Assembly (NCBI GenBank): GCA_013397935.1
Contig: VZRN01004248.1
Coordinates: 798,673-862,672, forward strand
Direction: 5' to 3'
DNA length: 64,000 nt
Source of the DNA: Dasyornis broadbenti
Lineage: Eukaryota > Chordata > Aves > Passeriformes > Dasyornithidae
Both the position numbers and the translations under genes were made by a program. Below are positions 51,450 to 63,529 of this stretch, piece after piece. Position 1 is the first letter of the stretch. The number at the start of each line of letters is the position of its first letter. The notes under the pieces were generated by a model. The model was not told where the DNA came from, did no database searches, and saw only the letters and a list, made by a program, of their open reading frames with translations.

Positions 51450-51461
51450 AAAAAAAAAAAA
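51450..51461. repeat. A12 homopolymer
   Basis: Twelve A bases in an A/T-rich region at 51240-51590. No gene or element is recognised around it. Confidence 0.85.
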
Positions 51462-52599
51462 GGAAAATAGTGTTTCTTAATAGAAAGAATTAATATTTCA
51501 TCAGGTTTTCCTTACATGAAATTAAGGGGAAAAAAGTAAAATTCCCTTTTTTTAGTTAATCCAAAAGAATTGTTTATTTTGTACATTGAAATGGATTCAG
51601 AGCTGATATTTCATTGTCTGGCTTTTCCTGTGAAAGGAGCCAGCCTGACAAGCAGTTGGCCCAACCCTGCAATGTTTCTGCCATAGGCTTATCCCTTGAA
51701 ACCTCTGAGGAATGGTTCCAGGGAATCCAGTAGCGCAAAGCCACGCAGATCTTGGAGTCAAGAACTGCAAAACACAAGTGGTTACAATTAGGTTTGATTT
51801 TTGATATTTTACTTTCTTGCCTTTAAAATACTTGCTCCTGGGAAGAAAGCTGATGCAAATCTATCTTTCTACATGGCCTGGGGTGACATGTTGTTAGATT
51901 TGGTTTTTTTGGTTGTGTATCCATGTAGTGACCAGGCAGACGCAGAAAAGGCCTTCTTTCCTCTTCTTAGTAACTTCTATTGAAAACTTTCTCACTGCAG
52001 CAGCTTCTCCTTGCTTGGGGATGAGCCCTTGCAACATTTGCTTCCATAAACCCCATTGCAGTGAGACCCAGCACGTCCTGTGTTCCCATCATGTCTTCAA
52101 TCTGAGGATGCCAAAGCCCTCGATGTGCTCAGTTTCATCATCTTCTAAGTTGCATCTTCTTCTGTTTTATAGGGTTCACGTGCATACAGAATGTTTAGGG
52201 ATGAAAATTAAATCAGTTTTTTCCCTATCCCTTGAGTATAGGACAGTTTGTGCATGGGTGACGTAAACCAGCAGAGCTGCCATGCTCTCTGACGCTGCTC
52301 ATGCAGAGATTTAGAGAGGATTTAGTCTTTTATCTGTCAGTTGCTTTGAATATTTGGAACAGTTTATCTCCTTTCCTGCATTTTAGCCTCATGTTTTCGT
52401 TGATGTGGAGTATTTTCGTACTGTCATGTTTTGGTTGTTTTTGTTGCTTAGAAAAAGGTACTAATTTTAAAAGGTGATCAAAGCCTGTGGAATAGAAATG
52501 CTGAGATCTGGAGGGACTTTTATTATTACTTTGCCTGTTCCATGTGAGCGTCTAGGAGAAAAACCACGGACACCTTTATTTTTAGGCCTTGCTAATTCT

Positions 52600-52770
52600 C
52601 AGTCTCCTCAGTTGCCGGCTACCTGGCAACAGCTGGTTGCCATGGCAACAGCGCGGATGCTCCTGGCGCGGCCTGGCTGGGCTGGGGGATGCAGGCCGGT
52701 GCTGGCCATGGAGGGGCACAGCCCCTCGGCTCCTGGCTCCTTCCAGTCGCTGCCGTGTGCCAGGGGCCTC
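52600..52770. other. GC-rich, CpG-bearing patch carrying X-boxes
   Basis: A compact GC-rich island in AT-rich intron, with several CpGs (for example GCGCGG at 52651-52656) and the X-box cluster at its left edge. Its size is small for a classic CpG island. The overlapping open frame 52474-53034 shows no known domain. Confidence 0.5.
52611..52649. promoter_or_regulatory. Tandem RFX X-box cluster
   Basis: GTTGCCATGGCAAC at 52636-52649 is a perfect palindromic X-box (GTNRCC, 2-nt spacer, RGYAAC), the binding site of RFX factors. Just upstream, GTTGCC (52611-52616) and GGCAAC (52625-52630) form a second pair with an 8-nt spacer. Between the two pairs lies a CAGCTG E-box (52630-52635). Four perfect X-box half sites in 39 bases is far beyond what base composition predicts. 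Confidence 0.6.
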
Positions 52771-53240
52771 CTGCAGAGCTGGAAGGAGAGGGAAGGAAGG
52801 AACTCGTTGCCTGGGGTTCAGGTTTTTGTAGGAAATAGAGATCCAGCCCTGTCGAGTTCATCTCGTCTTTTGAGTCACATCCAGCCTGTGGATGCGATCG
52901 TCATCTTTGTTCAGATTGCTGCTGCAGTTGCACTGGTGCCTGTTTGTGTTCCTTTCTCTGCTGCTGACAAAGCTTTTCCTTTAGCCCTCTGTGAATTTTG
53001 CTCTCAGGCAGAGGCAGCCACAAGCGTGGTATAAACATGCCTTGCAAATATGCAGCACTTAGAAGAGAGGGGTACGGGAGAGTTTTGGGGAGAACCAAAA
53101 CCTGAGGTGCATTCCAACAGCAGCTTTGAGGGGTGCACTGATAGTTTGTGTTAACTTTCTATCAACTGCCTGGAAGCAACAAAAGCAGAAAATAAGGACA
53201 CTTTGGAACTGATCTCTTGTTCCTAATCCAATAAAGTCAC

Positions 53241-53252
53241 TGTGTGTGTGTG
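53241..53252. repeat. TG microsatellite
   Basis: Six TG units. Confidence 0.85.
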
Positions 53253-55562
53253 TAACTTGCCTGAAGAGAGAAGTGGGATGATTCACAGTGCTAAAAAGAG
53301 GAATAAATACTGAAATTCTTTAGGAGAATACATCTATGCAATTCTTCATTGTAAATTACAATTATGGAGGAGAGTCTGAATCCTTTTATTTTTAACCGTG
53401 AAGGGTTGACAATGTGTTATGTAACTTCAAAATATTGCCTTCACGCTTTCCTCGAACATCTGACTTCAAATCCAGGAACAAAAGCATATAAAAAAAGAAG
53501 TGCTTTGTGTTGTGTGCTCTGTAAGCATCATCAGCCTGGACTGAATATGCAATGCTCTATCGTGTTGCTATCACAGATGCATCTCTGCAATCACAACCTT
53601 TCCCTTTCACAAGATGAAAAGGTATTTTCTTAATGTTCATTACAGTGTGTTAAGACATTAGTGCTCAGATCCTTTCAGTGCTTTAGAGAGAGCGTTGTCC
53701 TTCTGTTTTCTCATCAGATGAAATAATCATTTATCTGAAATTGCATTATCTTCAGAGAAAACAGGGAAGGATATGGGCTCAAGCTCTGACAATCAAGGCT
53801 TACTTTAGATAATGCAGTTAACCACTTGAAACAGCAGAGTGAGACATCTGAGCCATTGCTACGGAGCAAAGCAGCAGCAGATGGGCAACGCTTTTGACTT
53901 GTTCTGTAACGCTGATGTCTATTTTAAGACAAAACCTAAGGCAGAGGTCAGTCTACTTGTGATAAACTTTCAAGTTGACTTTGCATTAATAGGTGAGAGA
54001 GACAAGAAACTGTTAAGGAAAAAGAACATGGTATTTTCATGACTTCTTTTAAAAATGTCTTACAGAGCCACAGATGTTAGTGGCACTCTACAGACAAAAC
54101 AACAGGCCCTGACACTGAGGGATTAGTACTACAGTGAAATGTTACACAAAGGATAACAGTATTCACAGGGAGATTGGAAGAAAATGTTTTCACAGCAGTG
54201 AAGTATCTTGAAATGTGTTTATTACACACACTTTGATGTCTATCTAATAAAATGTCAAAGCAAAGATAGGCTTTAATATTGCAAGTGGTGTCCCAGAAAG
54301 AGCATTGAGCTGAAGGTTACTGCTGGAAAGATGCCTGAAAAGTTTGGAGCCATCAGGTGTCTGAAAATGGAGAGATGGAAGTCAGGATCTATGAGAAAAT
54401 TACAAGCGATGGGCAGGGCATGGTAGGAAAACCCATGGATTCTGCTAATCCTCATCAAGTGATAGTCAAACTCTAGGTCCCTGAAATGTTCATCGTGGTT
54501 GCCAACCTGTAGCAATAGATCTGTGCAAGACTAAGCAAAGACCCCCTTCACTTCCAGCCTGCCATGAAAAAGTGTCTGTTTTCTCTCCCAGTTTCTTGTG
54601 AGTGAAGGGAGAGGAAGTGATTGAGCAGTTGGGGAGGGGAGGAAAGAGCAGGAGCCAGCGATGACCTGGGTTCAAGCAATTGATAGAGGAAGCGTTGAGA
54701 CCTCTGAGCCTCCATGGAAATGAGAAATGTAAGGGAAGTGGGACAATTCAGTAACGCCAGCCCGCTCCGCTGCTCACATCCGCACTTGAGAGCGCACTGG
54801 GCTGGGCATCTTGGCTGCTCCCTTGCAGGCAGCTTGGAATGGGGCTGTTCTCTGGGTGCTGCGGTAGTGACTGCAGGCTTTGGTTGGAGATGTTCAGCTG
54901 AACCCTCCGTGAGTTTTATGACTAGAATGTTCTTGCTGCTTTTCCTTGTGAAACAAAATGACAGGGAATGTTTTCAAAGAGAGTTTGATTTTCACCTGTT
55001 CCCCCGGAACTGAAATAAACACTGTTCATAGAAAAGAAAATCTTCCACAGAGATCTGCTGTTTCTGGGAAAGACCATTTCCTCTTTGATGGCTGTGGTGT
55101 TGAGTGTCTTAAAAGAGACTTCATGGTGAGGTGTAGTTTGCTTATTTTCTTTTAAATCCAAATGCATGAAGATCAAAGATTGTATTCAATTTCTGAACGA
55201 CTTCTAGAGAATTTGGACCTGGGCTGGAGGGACAGTGACATTAGCAATTGGCAGAACTTTATGTACCATGAAATTGTTAGTGTTTGTCATCTGCTTAGCT
55301 GTACCCCTGCATTGAAGTGGAGATGGGGAATGGAGTAATGATTGTGTATTGAAAATAGAACGGAATTTAAGTGGGCTATGGAAGGCTTTGGGAACTGTCT
55401 GCCAGATGTAGTTTAGTCAAAGTAAAGTCATTGATCAGCTTTAGGGGGCTATCATTCAGATATGCTATTTTTCAGACAGGAGTGCTGAATTGAAAATAAA
55501 AACATTTTTATGGATGTGCTTTTTCCAAATGCATTTTGAACTCAGGAATCTTTTATTCTTGA

Positions 55563-55586
55563 TTTTTTTTTGTTGTTGTTGTTTTT
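55563..55586. repeat. T9 run and TTG triplet repeat
   Basis: A T run passes into four TGT/TTG triplets and ends in a further T run. Simple sequence. Confidence 0.85.
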
Positions 55587-56141
55587 AAATCCATCTGCCT
55601 AGAGATGCTCCTGAAGACTTTAGGAATAAAGCAATGTGCTTTGCTTCTTTGATAAGCTAATTTTTTGAGTAAATAATTTTAGCTATTTCAAAACTTATCC
55701 AAATAAATTTAGCATGACAAATGAGAGCTGGAATGCATAACCATACGCATTGTGCTGCTGAGGGGTGTTTTTCTTAACTAAGAATAATAACAACCTACCA
55801 AATCTATTTTATTGTATTTTAACAAAGACAATGTTTAGGGAAGGTCAATTGCTTCCTCCTCCACGTGCACAGGAATATGATACTTCCCTGGCTCAATCCC
55901 AAATTCCTTAATCAGTTTTCACTCGGTCATTATTTAAACAGACACTTTACGAACTTCACATTGACTGAAGAAAGAATGAATGAAAATGTGGGAACTTGTC
56001 CCTTGAGGCTTTTTCATGGTAATTTAGTGCAATGAAAGTATATTTTGGGATTAGGAGAGAATTCCATTGGAAGAGATGATGTGTTCTTGAAGTGAAGAAA
56101 ATACAGTTAGCTGCCACCGAGTCATTCTCAACAACAATTTG

Positions 56142-56265
56142 CATGATAATAAATAGTTTACACTTCTAGAGGTCCTTTCAGCCAAGAATCAAGAAATGCT
56201 TTGTGAGAAAGGCCACTTATCGTTATCCTCACTTGGCAGATAATAAATGGAATTAAGTAGTATTT
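56142..56265 (+). repeat. Ancient MIR-like (CORE-SINE) relic
   Basis: AGAGGTCCTTTCAGCCAAGA, then AAATGCTTTGTGAG, GCCACTTATCGTTATCCTCA and GGCAGATAATAAATGG follow, in order, the amniote MIR consensus running from the CCTTTCATCCAAGGATCTCA block to the TTATCCCCATTTTACAGATG block. The copy is old and its ends are indistinct. Confidence 0.65.
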
Positions 56266-56934
56266 GAAGTGCAGGTTGAAATTCTCAAATGAAGCAGGCA
56301 TATCCAAGCTCACAAATAAACTCACTTTTTAAACCATGAGACCGTCCTGCCAATCCCTGTGACACTTCCTTTTAGCACACAGACTTCAGCAGATTGCAGT
56401 GAGATTTTTCTAAACTGACAACCATTTGTGCTTAATGGGTGGCTGGTCTTAATTAAGCAAATTTGCAATCCTTGTACAAACTGAGATTTAGGTCTGGTTG
56501 GCAATTATATCTTTTCATTGATGACAGGGCAATCGTCAATGCTTTCGGATGACTGAGCAGATTCACACTTGGCTCTTAGCTTGACCTCTCTATGTGAGCT
56601 GATTTTTTTCCTTTTTTTTTTAAGTTTACTCAGGAGTCTTTCAATACATATTTGATAGGTTTCATATCTTCGCACATAATTTAATTTAGTTAAATATTTC
56701 AGTCACTAATTTCCACACAAGAAAAATTGCATAAATTATACTTAAGAATAGCTGAATCTGTCAGAAAAGTTAAATTCTCACTGCACACTTCCACTGTCGT
56801 TCTAAGCAATTGCACAGAACTGGATTTGAATGGACATTTTGACATTCAAGTTTGTGGTTCAGTATTAAAGCCAGGTGCTCTAGCTTCCCAAGCCAGCAAA
56901 AATTAGGAGTCAAAATTTAAGTCTAATCTCCACC

Positions 56935-56960
56935 ATATTCTGTATTTGAAGTCGATGGGA
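56935..56960. repeat. Fragment of the palindromic amniote repeat
   Basis: TTGAAGTCGATGGGAGT differs by one base from the central core of the palindromic repeat also seen at 23978. Only a small core is recognisable. Confidence 0.3.
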
Positions 56961-57324
56961 GTGCATGAGAACAGATCAGCCTTCCCTTCCCACCATTAGC
57001 ATCCTTCAGTTCTACTCCTCTTTCTGAAAAGCTTGTCTTGGGTTTATGCTCTCCCAGTTCTCATTTTTTTTGGTGGCTACCTACTGGTACTGCTTTATTG
57101 CCCTCAGTGCTCTCACATTTGTCTTCCTTGTCCATGTGACATCCTAATACCTTTGAGCCAGGGCCTGTCTCAGCTGCTGTAGAAATATGATCTTTGAAGT
57201 GATGGAATTGAACTTCCATAAGCACTCTCAGTAGCACAAAGATAAAGCTTCAGGGAAAATAATAATTCCTGCATCTTGGGTGATATGGAAAAATATTTTG
57301 CAGACTAAAACTTCTGCAAAACCT

Positions 57325-57430
57325 ACCCAGGAAAGTACTTAAGCATTTGTGTCAGTCTCTAAGACTGCTGCACAGGTCTAAAGTTAATAATTTTCTTAAG
57401 CACTCATCTGTATCCAGAGCCTGAATTATA
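57325..57430. repeat. Relic of an old palindromic (MITE-like) repeat
   Basis: GTACTTAAGCATTTGTG on the left and CTAAAGTTAATAATTTTCTT with AAGCACTCAT on the right resemble the two arms of an old palindromic amniote element whose arms read ACTTAAGCATGTG and its complement. The sequence CAGAGCCTGAAT matches its end. The centre is lost. The family name is not certain to me. Confidence 0.45.
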
Positions 57431-59123
57431 TTCTGTTGCTGTGTGTTTATTTTTTCAAACAAAACCTGCATTAAAATGCAAGTTTTCATTACTGGTTTTG
57501 TTGTTGTTTGGCAAACTGCATAGAGAAGTCACTGGAGAAATAAAAGCCAAAAGGACAGGTAAAGGCATAATTGACAAACACCAGGAGAGCCCCACCGAGA
57601 CTGGAGGTCATGAACGCTATTGTGGCACTGACCTGGCTGATCCCTTTCCTCATTTCCATCTTGCATTGCGACACAGGTGTCAAGTGCATTAGCAGCAGAG
57701 AAGAATCCCAGCCATGCAGCTGAAGTATTTTCTCTATTAACCTTTGAGGAGGTCCAGTTATGCTCTCTGTTGTTCACTCGTATCCAGCAGAGTAACAACG
57801 AGGAAATCCCTTCTTAAAACCAATAAACTGCAAGCAAGAATCCCTCTTCATCACTGTGAGTTCTCTGAAGCTGGGGAGAAATTTTGTTGTGAAGCCAAAG
57901 TGAGCTGTGTTTGACCTACACAGCAGTGCTGGCTCTTTGCTGTTACCTTTGCAGTGAGTTTGTGAATTTGCACGTGAATTGTTTGGGCTGCAGGCTCCAG
58001 CACCTTGAGTTTGGCCAAGCTGCTGAACTGAGCCGCGTGAACAAGGAGCCAGAGGTTTGAAATGTTGAAACAAAATAGATCAGCATGCAAAAGATCAGTG
58101 ACACATCTGGATAGCAACGGGATACACAGTTTATCACATAGATTTTGATTCTGTATATGCGTGAATGTAAAATATGTATGAGAGAGCCTCCAAGACTTGT
58201 AAACACAAATCACTTTGTCGTTAGATAAGCATTAGGAGATCTGCATTCCATTCAGAGGTCTCACATCAGATTAGGTTATTCTTAGTCAGTTGATAGCATC
58301 TGGGATTAGGCATTCTTTTTCATTTGTAGAAAACTGAAAAGAAACACTCATTCATCAGCAGAGAGTATGGCTTCTGTGGAGCTGTATTATTACATAAACC
58401 TACCAGAAATTAATTCACAAAGGATGCCTGCAGAATACTGCCACAGGAAATGAGCACCAAGGAGACTTTCTGCATGGTTCTGTCCAGTTAGGGAGGCCAG
58501 GAATCCAAACAACACATGGCTGCTTGTTTTCATGCATGCAGATTGAGAAGCTCTAAACAGACCTTTAGGCTTTAGCATGATCTCTCCCAGATTTTATTTG
58601 TCTGTTTCTCTCCTGTCTTCAGGTAGTGTGGTGAAGTGGCTGCTATGGTAACTTCAGATCTAAAGCCAGCACGAATTTTTCTGTTTTAAAGATTTCCTTT
58701 TGCCTTTGCCATTCTCTCCATCCTTTTACCAGAATCATATTCCAGAATTCTATTAACAAGTAAAAATAATTAATTAAAATTGTTTTGTTTTTTTTAAGTG
58801 AGAATTAACTAGGCCAAGAAACAGCTGGATAAACTAGTGCAGATGGAGGAAGGTGAGATACAGAACTGCTCACTGTACACCTCCAGTGATGTGCTGTTGT
58901 GACATTATTGGAAAACTGTTCCAACAGGGTCCTTTCAAAGGTCTGCAGTGAAAAGATGACTCCAAGAATCGCATTTGCGGATCGCAAGGCAGGCAGTAGG
59001 GTCTGTACGGCCCAAGTACCAAATGGCAGCTCTCAGGATTGATCTGGACCAACCTTCACTAACTCAGGAAGTTTCAAAGCAGCTATGTTAACATCTCATT
59101 TGGAGGTATATAATCAATCAATG

Positions 59124-59139
59124 TATATATATATATATA
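59124..59139. repeat. TA microsatellite
   Basis: Eight uninterrupted TA units. Confidence 0.9.
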
Positions 59140-59823
59140 AAATGGCTCCCTGAAAGCTGATAAAAATGAAGGAAGAAGTAAAACAAAATCTTACTAAAAG
59201 AGATGCCCTAAACAATTAGATTCTAGGGGTGAACTGAACAAGAGGAATAATTCCAACAATATATTTATCACTTGATAATATAAAAATAGATGCCGATAAA
59301 TTTAAACCTGCAATTTCCAGTGCTGTATGCTCAAATTAGCGTGAAATTGGATTGCCTTTTTCCTGCCTCTATTTAGTCTATATTCTCTACAAGATTCTCT
59401 TAGTCAGAAATAACTTGTCTCACAATGTTTTCCTTTCTGTTGTACAAGTCCTGCCCCACTTCACAATGAGGCGGAATTTGCTCTGGTTCTCATCTGGTAC
59501 CAGAATGCTTGCTGGAAGGAATAAACCAACTTTATTTTGGTTTTGATATAAGATTGAGACAACTGTGTCCCCTTTCATGACAACTTCATTTATCTTTCTG
59601 CAAAACTTTCTGGATATTGTTTGATCTGAACTTCAGAAGCAATTAGTAGGACAGGGCAGAAAGACTTTCTCCTGTCCTGTGAGATGTCACAACATTTAAA
59701 ATATCGACTCAGTCTGTAGATGGACAACTCTCTCAAAGAAAGGAAAGATGCTCCTCCTAGAGCAGTAGGACAGGTACTCATTTTCCATGTTAAAGTCTCT
59801 ACTTACTGAAGCAAAGTTTTAAA

Positions 59824-59837
59824 CCTCTCTCTCTCTC
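59824..59837. repeat. CT microsatellite
   Basis: Seven CT units. Confidence 0.85.
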
Positions 59838-60654
59838 TGGTTGGAATATGAGTTACCATTTACTCATCCACAGTCTCGTGCTGCCAGACTGAGCTTGGTT
59901 AAGCCATTCTCCTTTCTTCGATATCTCTTTGTTGACGCAGGCATAGATGTTCATTTGAAGTTTTGACCCAATTTATTACCACCTCTCAGGAAAAAAACAA
60001 CGAATATATCACTGAAAAATCTTTAGCCAGCTTTCAGACATACTGTAGTTGAAACATCTCTCTGCTGCCTGGTGTCAGACTTTGGGCAGAGCTCTTTGTC
60101 TCAGAAGATGCAGCTTTCTATGTGATGCACATCACAACATGCAGAAGTTGTGGGGGTGAGGGAATTTATGTTTGTGCCTTGCTGGTTTTGTTCCTAAAGC
60201 TCAATGCTGCCTGAGAATGAGAGTCCTGACCTTGCAATTGGATGCAGTACTGTTATAGGCAAAACTTATCACCGAGAAAATGTGCCAACCCTCTGTTTCT
60301 CACTTACCCAGCTGTTCTGCTAAATTACAGCTCCTTTAGAATTACACTCTAATTCATCAATAATTCAGCACTGAAGCCTTACGAAGAAAACACTAGATGC
60401 CATTTTGAACAGCTCCACTATCAAATGAGAAGCTATTCCGAGGGGAGAGTGGGAATACAGCTGAGGTGCTGTGTCTGTTACCAAGGGAAATTCAGTTCGC
60501 GTCACAGAAAGCTACAACCCAACAGCGCTCAGGAGATTGTTTCACAACAGACCTTTGGTAGACACAGAGCAGAATGACAGGCGGGGAGAGGGAAGCCTGT
60601 GGGGTAAATATATCGATGTGATCTTCTTGCAGCTTTGCAGGCTTAGCTGGGTGT

Positions 60655-60800
60655 TTCAGGCCCGCAGGAGCAAAGCAGATCAAGGCCGAGCCTGGCAATC
60701 GCGCATGAGCGCCCGCTCGGCAGCGCCGGCCTCCGCCAACGCTGCAGTTGCTCAGTGTGTGCTCAGCACTTGGGCGAGTGCTGGCCCCGGCCGTGGCAGG
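60655..60800. other. Dense CpG cluster in intron 3
   Basis: About 14 CpG dinucleotides fall in 140 bases, the densest cluster seen outside exon 2. It sits inside a frame open from 60471 to 61208 on the + strand. The frame lacks an early ATG: its first ATG is near 60705, leaving about 167 codons. The opposite strand is open too, which points to base composition rather than a gene. An internal promoter or enhancer is possible. Confidence 0.5.
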
Positions 60801-62329
60801 GAGGATGAACCCTTTTGGGATGCCTGGCACAGCTCACTGCAGCTCTGGGCTGACACCAAGGGCACCTGCTCATCCTGCAAAGTGCTGAAGAGGGGTGGCT
60901 GCAGCACGACATTTGCTTTTTTCACTTTTGCTGTGGTGGAGTCATTTGACTTGCACCCAGCATCTTGGGAGACTGGAGTGTCTGCTCTCCCTTTTTCTCT
61001 GTGGGCTCTGCGGTGTGACAGAGCATTTGTAGCGATGGATCTGGGCAGAGGCACGGCTGTGCTGGAGGGGTGCATGAATGCTGTAGTAACAGTGGGTGAG
61101 ACTGCACGCTCAATCACGGCTGCATCAAGTGGGGTCATATCAGTGCAAATGAGCTCACTGCTACAGCCATTCATCTGCCTTCAGGTTTGCTTTGCACTGA
61201 AGTTCTGAAGGGCTTTCACGCTGAAGTATAGTTCTGAAAAATAGCCCCATACGTTGTAAATTTTCCTCTAATTAGAAGATATTTGTGAGATTGAGAGGAC
61301 TTTGCTCAAAAATACCCTATGTTTGTAGCTCCAGCATTTTGTATGATAGAAGGAGAAGACACCTTCTTGCAAAGCAGTTTTCATGCAAAATATGTGACTC
61401 TTGGAACCCACTGAATTCCCTACAACACTGGAAAATTAGCACAAGGTGGAAGTTGCACCACCCGTGACTTGTATGGGTCTGGGTGCTCCCATATAAAATG
61501 TGAGGTCTATCAGAAGGCAAAATTGTCTTCTTTTACAGTTCTGGGTGTGCTTACTTTTCCACTCGATCCTGGTGATGCTGGTTTCCTGTCAGGCATATTT
61601 TCTTCCACACCCTCCCCTTAAGACCCTGAATTTTTTAGTTTTATCTTCCCCCTTTTGCCTTAGGCTTCCCAGGGGGGTTGCTTATTGTTCTCTTCGTTGA
61701 AGAGAACAGCCTTTAGAGTCCCTGGATTGGGTAACAGCTGCATTTTACTCTCAGGGACCACCCTGTAGCTCTGAAATGAGCTGCTCTGTGCAGGTGCTGT
61801 TTCAGCTCTTGATGGGAAAGACGCACCTTTGCATCAGAATCTTGGTCCACTACCGGTGTTAGCTGTGGTTCTTTGTCTGTGGTAATGCCTAGGAACAGCA
61901 GCCCCATCCTGCCCAGACAATCATTCTGATGACAGCAGAATTAGAACAGTGCTCTTACATATAAAGCAATCTCCATTTCTTGTTCTATTCTGTTTGTTTA
62001 AGCAAGGAATTACTCATTGAAACATTAAAATTCAGTAATACTAAATAAATAACGTAGTTTTAAAATGCAAACAGATTAAAAACAAAGGCAGCATCCTACT
62101 ATCCCTCTCTGTCTTACACATCTACAGGCTCAGAAGGGAGGCGGGAAACACACTGCATTAATAAACATAAGGCCAGAAGTAATCATTAAATAAATATCAT
62201 TTAAAAAATCCCCTTGATATTTAAAAAATGCTGAAGGCTTTTGTTTAATAAAAAATGGCTAGGAATAGATGATGAAATGGGTACTGTAGAGCAGTGAATT
62301 CCACTATCAGGAAATCAGCCACGCTGAAG

Positions 62330-62640
62330 TACAGAGCCCCAGCATTGCAAGAGGCAGCAGCGGAACCCCGGGAGCAAGGGCGCTGCCAGTTCAGTCCAGA
62401 GATTCCTGTGCAACGAAGCCGGGGTTTTAAAACTCGCTGAGATCACCTTGCAGTCAAAAGAGCAGTGTGAGCAGCCCCCGGGAAGCACTCAGGGCAGGCT
62501 GAATGTGCCAGCTCTTTGTGGAGCAGAGCAGCAGATGGGCTAATCCATCCTGAGCACGCTGCGAGCTTGGGAGCTGCTCTGCACAGGCAGGATCACAACC
62601 CCTGCGGCCACGTGGTGGCCAGGGCACGTGTTGCTGCTGT
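62330..62640. other. GC-rich patch ending in E-boxes
   Basis: A moderately GC-rich stretch with several CpGs, flanked on the left by very AT-rich sequence (62020-62280). No gene is recognised. Confidence 0.45.
62609..62630. promoter_or_regulatory. Pair of canonical CACGTG E-boxes
   Basis: CACGTG at 62609-62614 and 62625-62630 are two perfect palindromic E-boxes 16 bases apart, as bound by CLOCK/BMAL1, USF and MYC factors. The left box overlaps GGCCACGTGGTGGCC. On the minus strand this region also resembles a CTCF core with one mismatch at a normally important G. Confidence 0.4.
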
Positions 62641-63529
62641 GAGATTGTCCCAAGTGCAAACTGTGCAACAGGAGAAGTACTTTCAGTCGTGTATTCACAT
62701 CTTTTTCCACAGAGAGTCAAAACTGATGGCAGGATTCAGCTCAGTTGCTTTCAGCTTCTGGGAAATGTTGGGCCACAAAAGAGGGAGCCAGGAAGGGAGG
62801 TGGTAAATTGTCTAGTTCCAAACTGATGTGTTGGCCTGGTATGTACAAAGCATCAGAAGCTCTAAAGAAAAGAATACCTGTTTTTAAAGAAAATAAAATC
62901 TCTTTTTACGCACACTGAAGGCTGTAAAGTGGGAAGTATTTTCCAAATACACACAACGTGAAATCTTTTGGGAATTATAAGACTCAGAAGCAGCTTCTTA
63001 TTCAATCGAAATAGCTGACAGATGAGTCTGAACAATGGCACGTATCAGAGCAGCTTGTGCAAAAGTGCCAGAGCTGCCTTTAAAGCGGAATATCTTGGCT
63101 AGCAGGAGCTCTCTAATCACAGCAGCACCGAATTCACCTCAAGCTAACTGCCCCAGTGCTTTCTGAGCTCCTCATGGAAGCTTTGCAGTTTGGCACCCTG
63201 GGACTCACAGCTGTGCTGGTGGCAGAACAGCTGGAAGCCGTGTTCAGGCATGGCTGTGGCAACATGGCTGCTCATGGATTTTGCACCACTTGTGAGAGGG
63301 ATCCTCACTTGTGCAGTCGTTCCCTACAGCAAATCCAGAGCAGTTTGTATCGTTCGTTTCCCCTCCTGTGACACGTAAGCCGGAATGTTTTGCACTTGCT
63401 GTGAGCTCAGTTGTAGTGGGAATTCAGAGTTCTCCTAATGAAGGTGTTGGTGGAATTCCTGGCATCCTATAGGCAATACTCGATAATGAAGAGCATTTTT
63501 GCTCAGAGATGGTGTGAATCCAGAACGTT

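Noticed and set aside
52474..53034. 186-codon open frame over the X-box patch
   Set aside because: No early ATG in good context and no domain. The frame is explained by the GC-rich patch.
60471..61208. 246-codon open frame as a protein-coding gene
   Set aside because: No ATG at its start, the other strand is open as well, the composition is GC-rich and no domain is recognised. Kept only as a finding about the CpG cluster.
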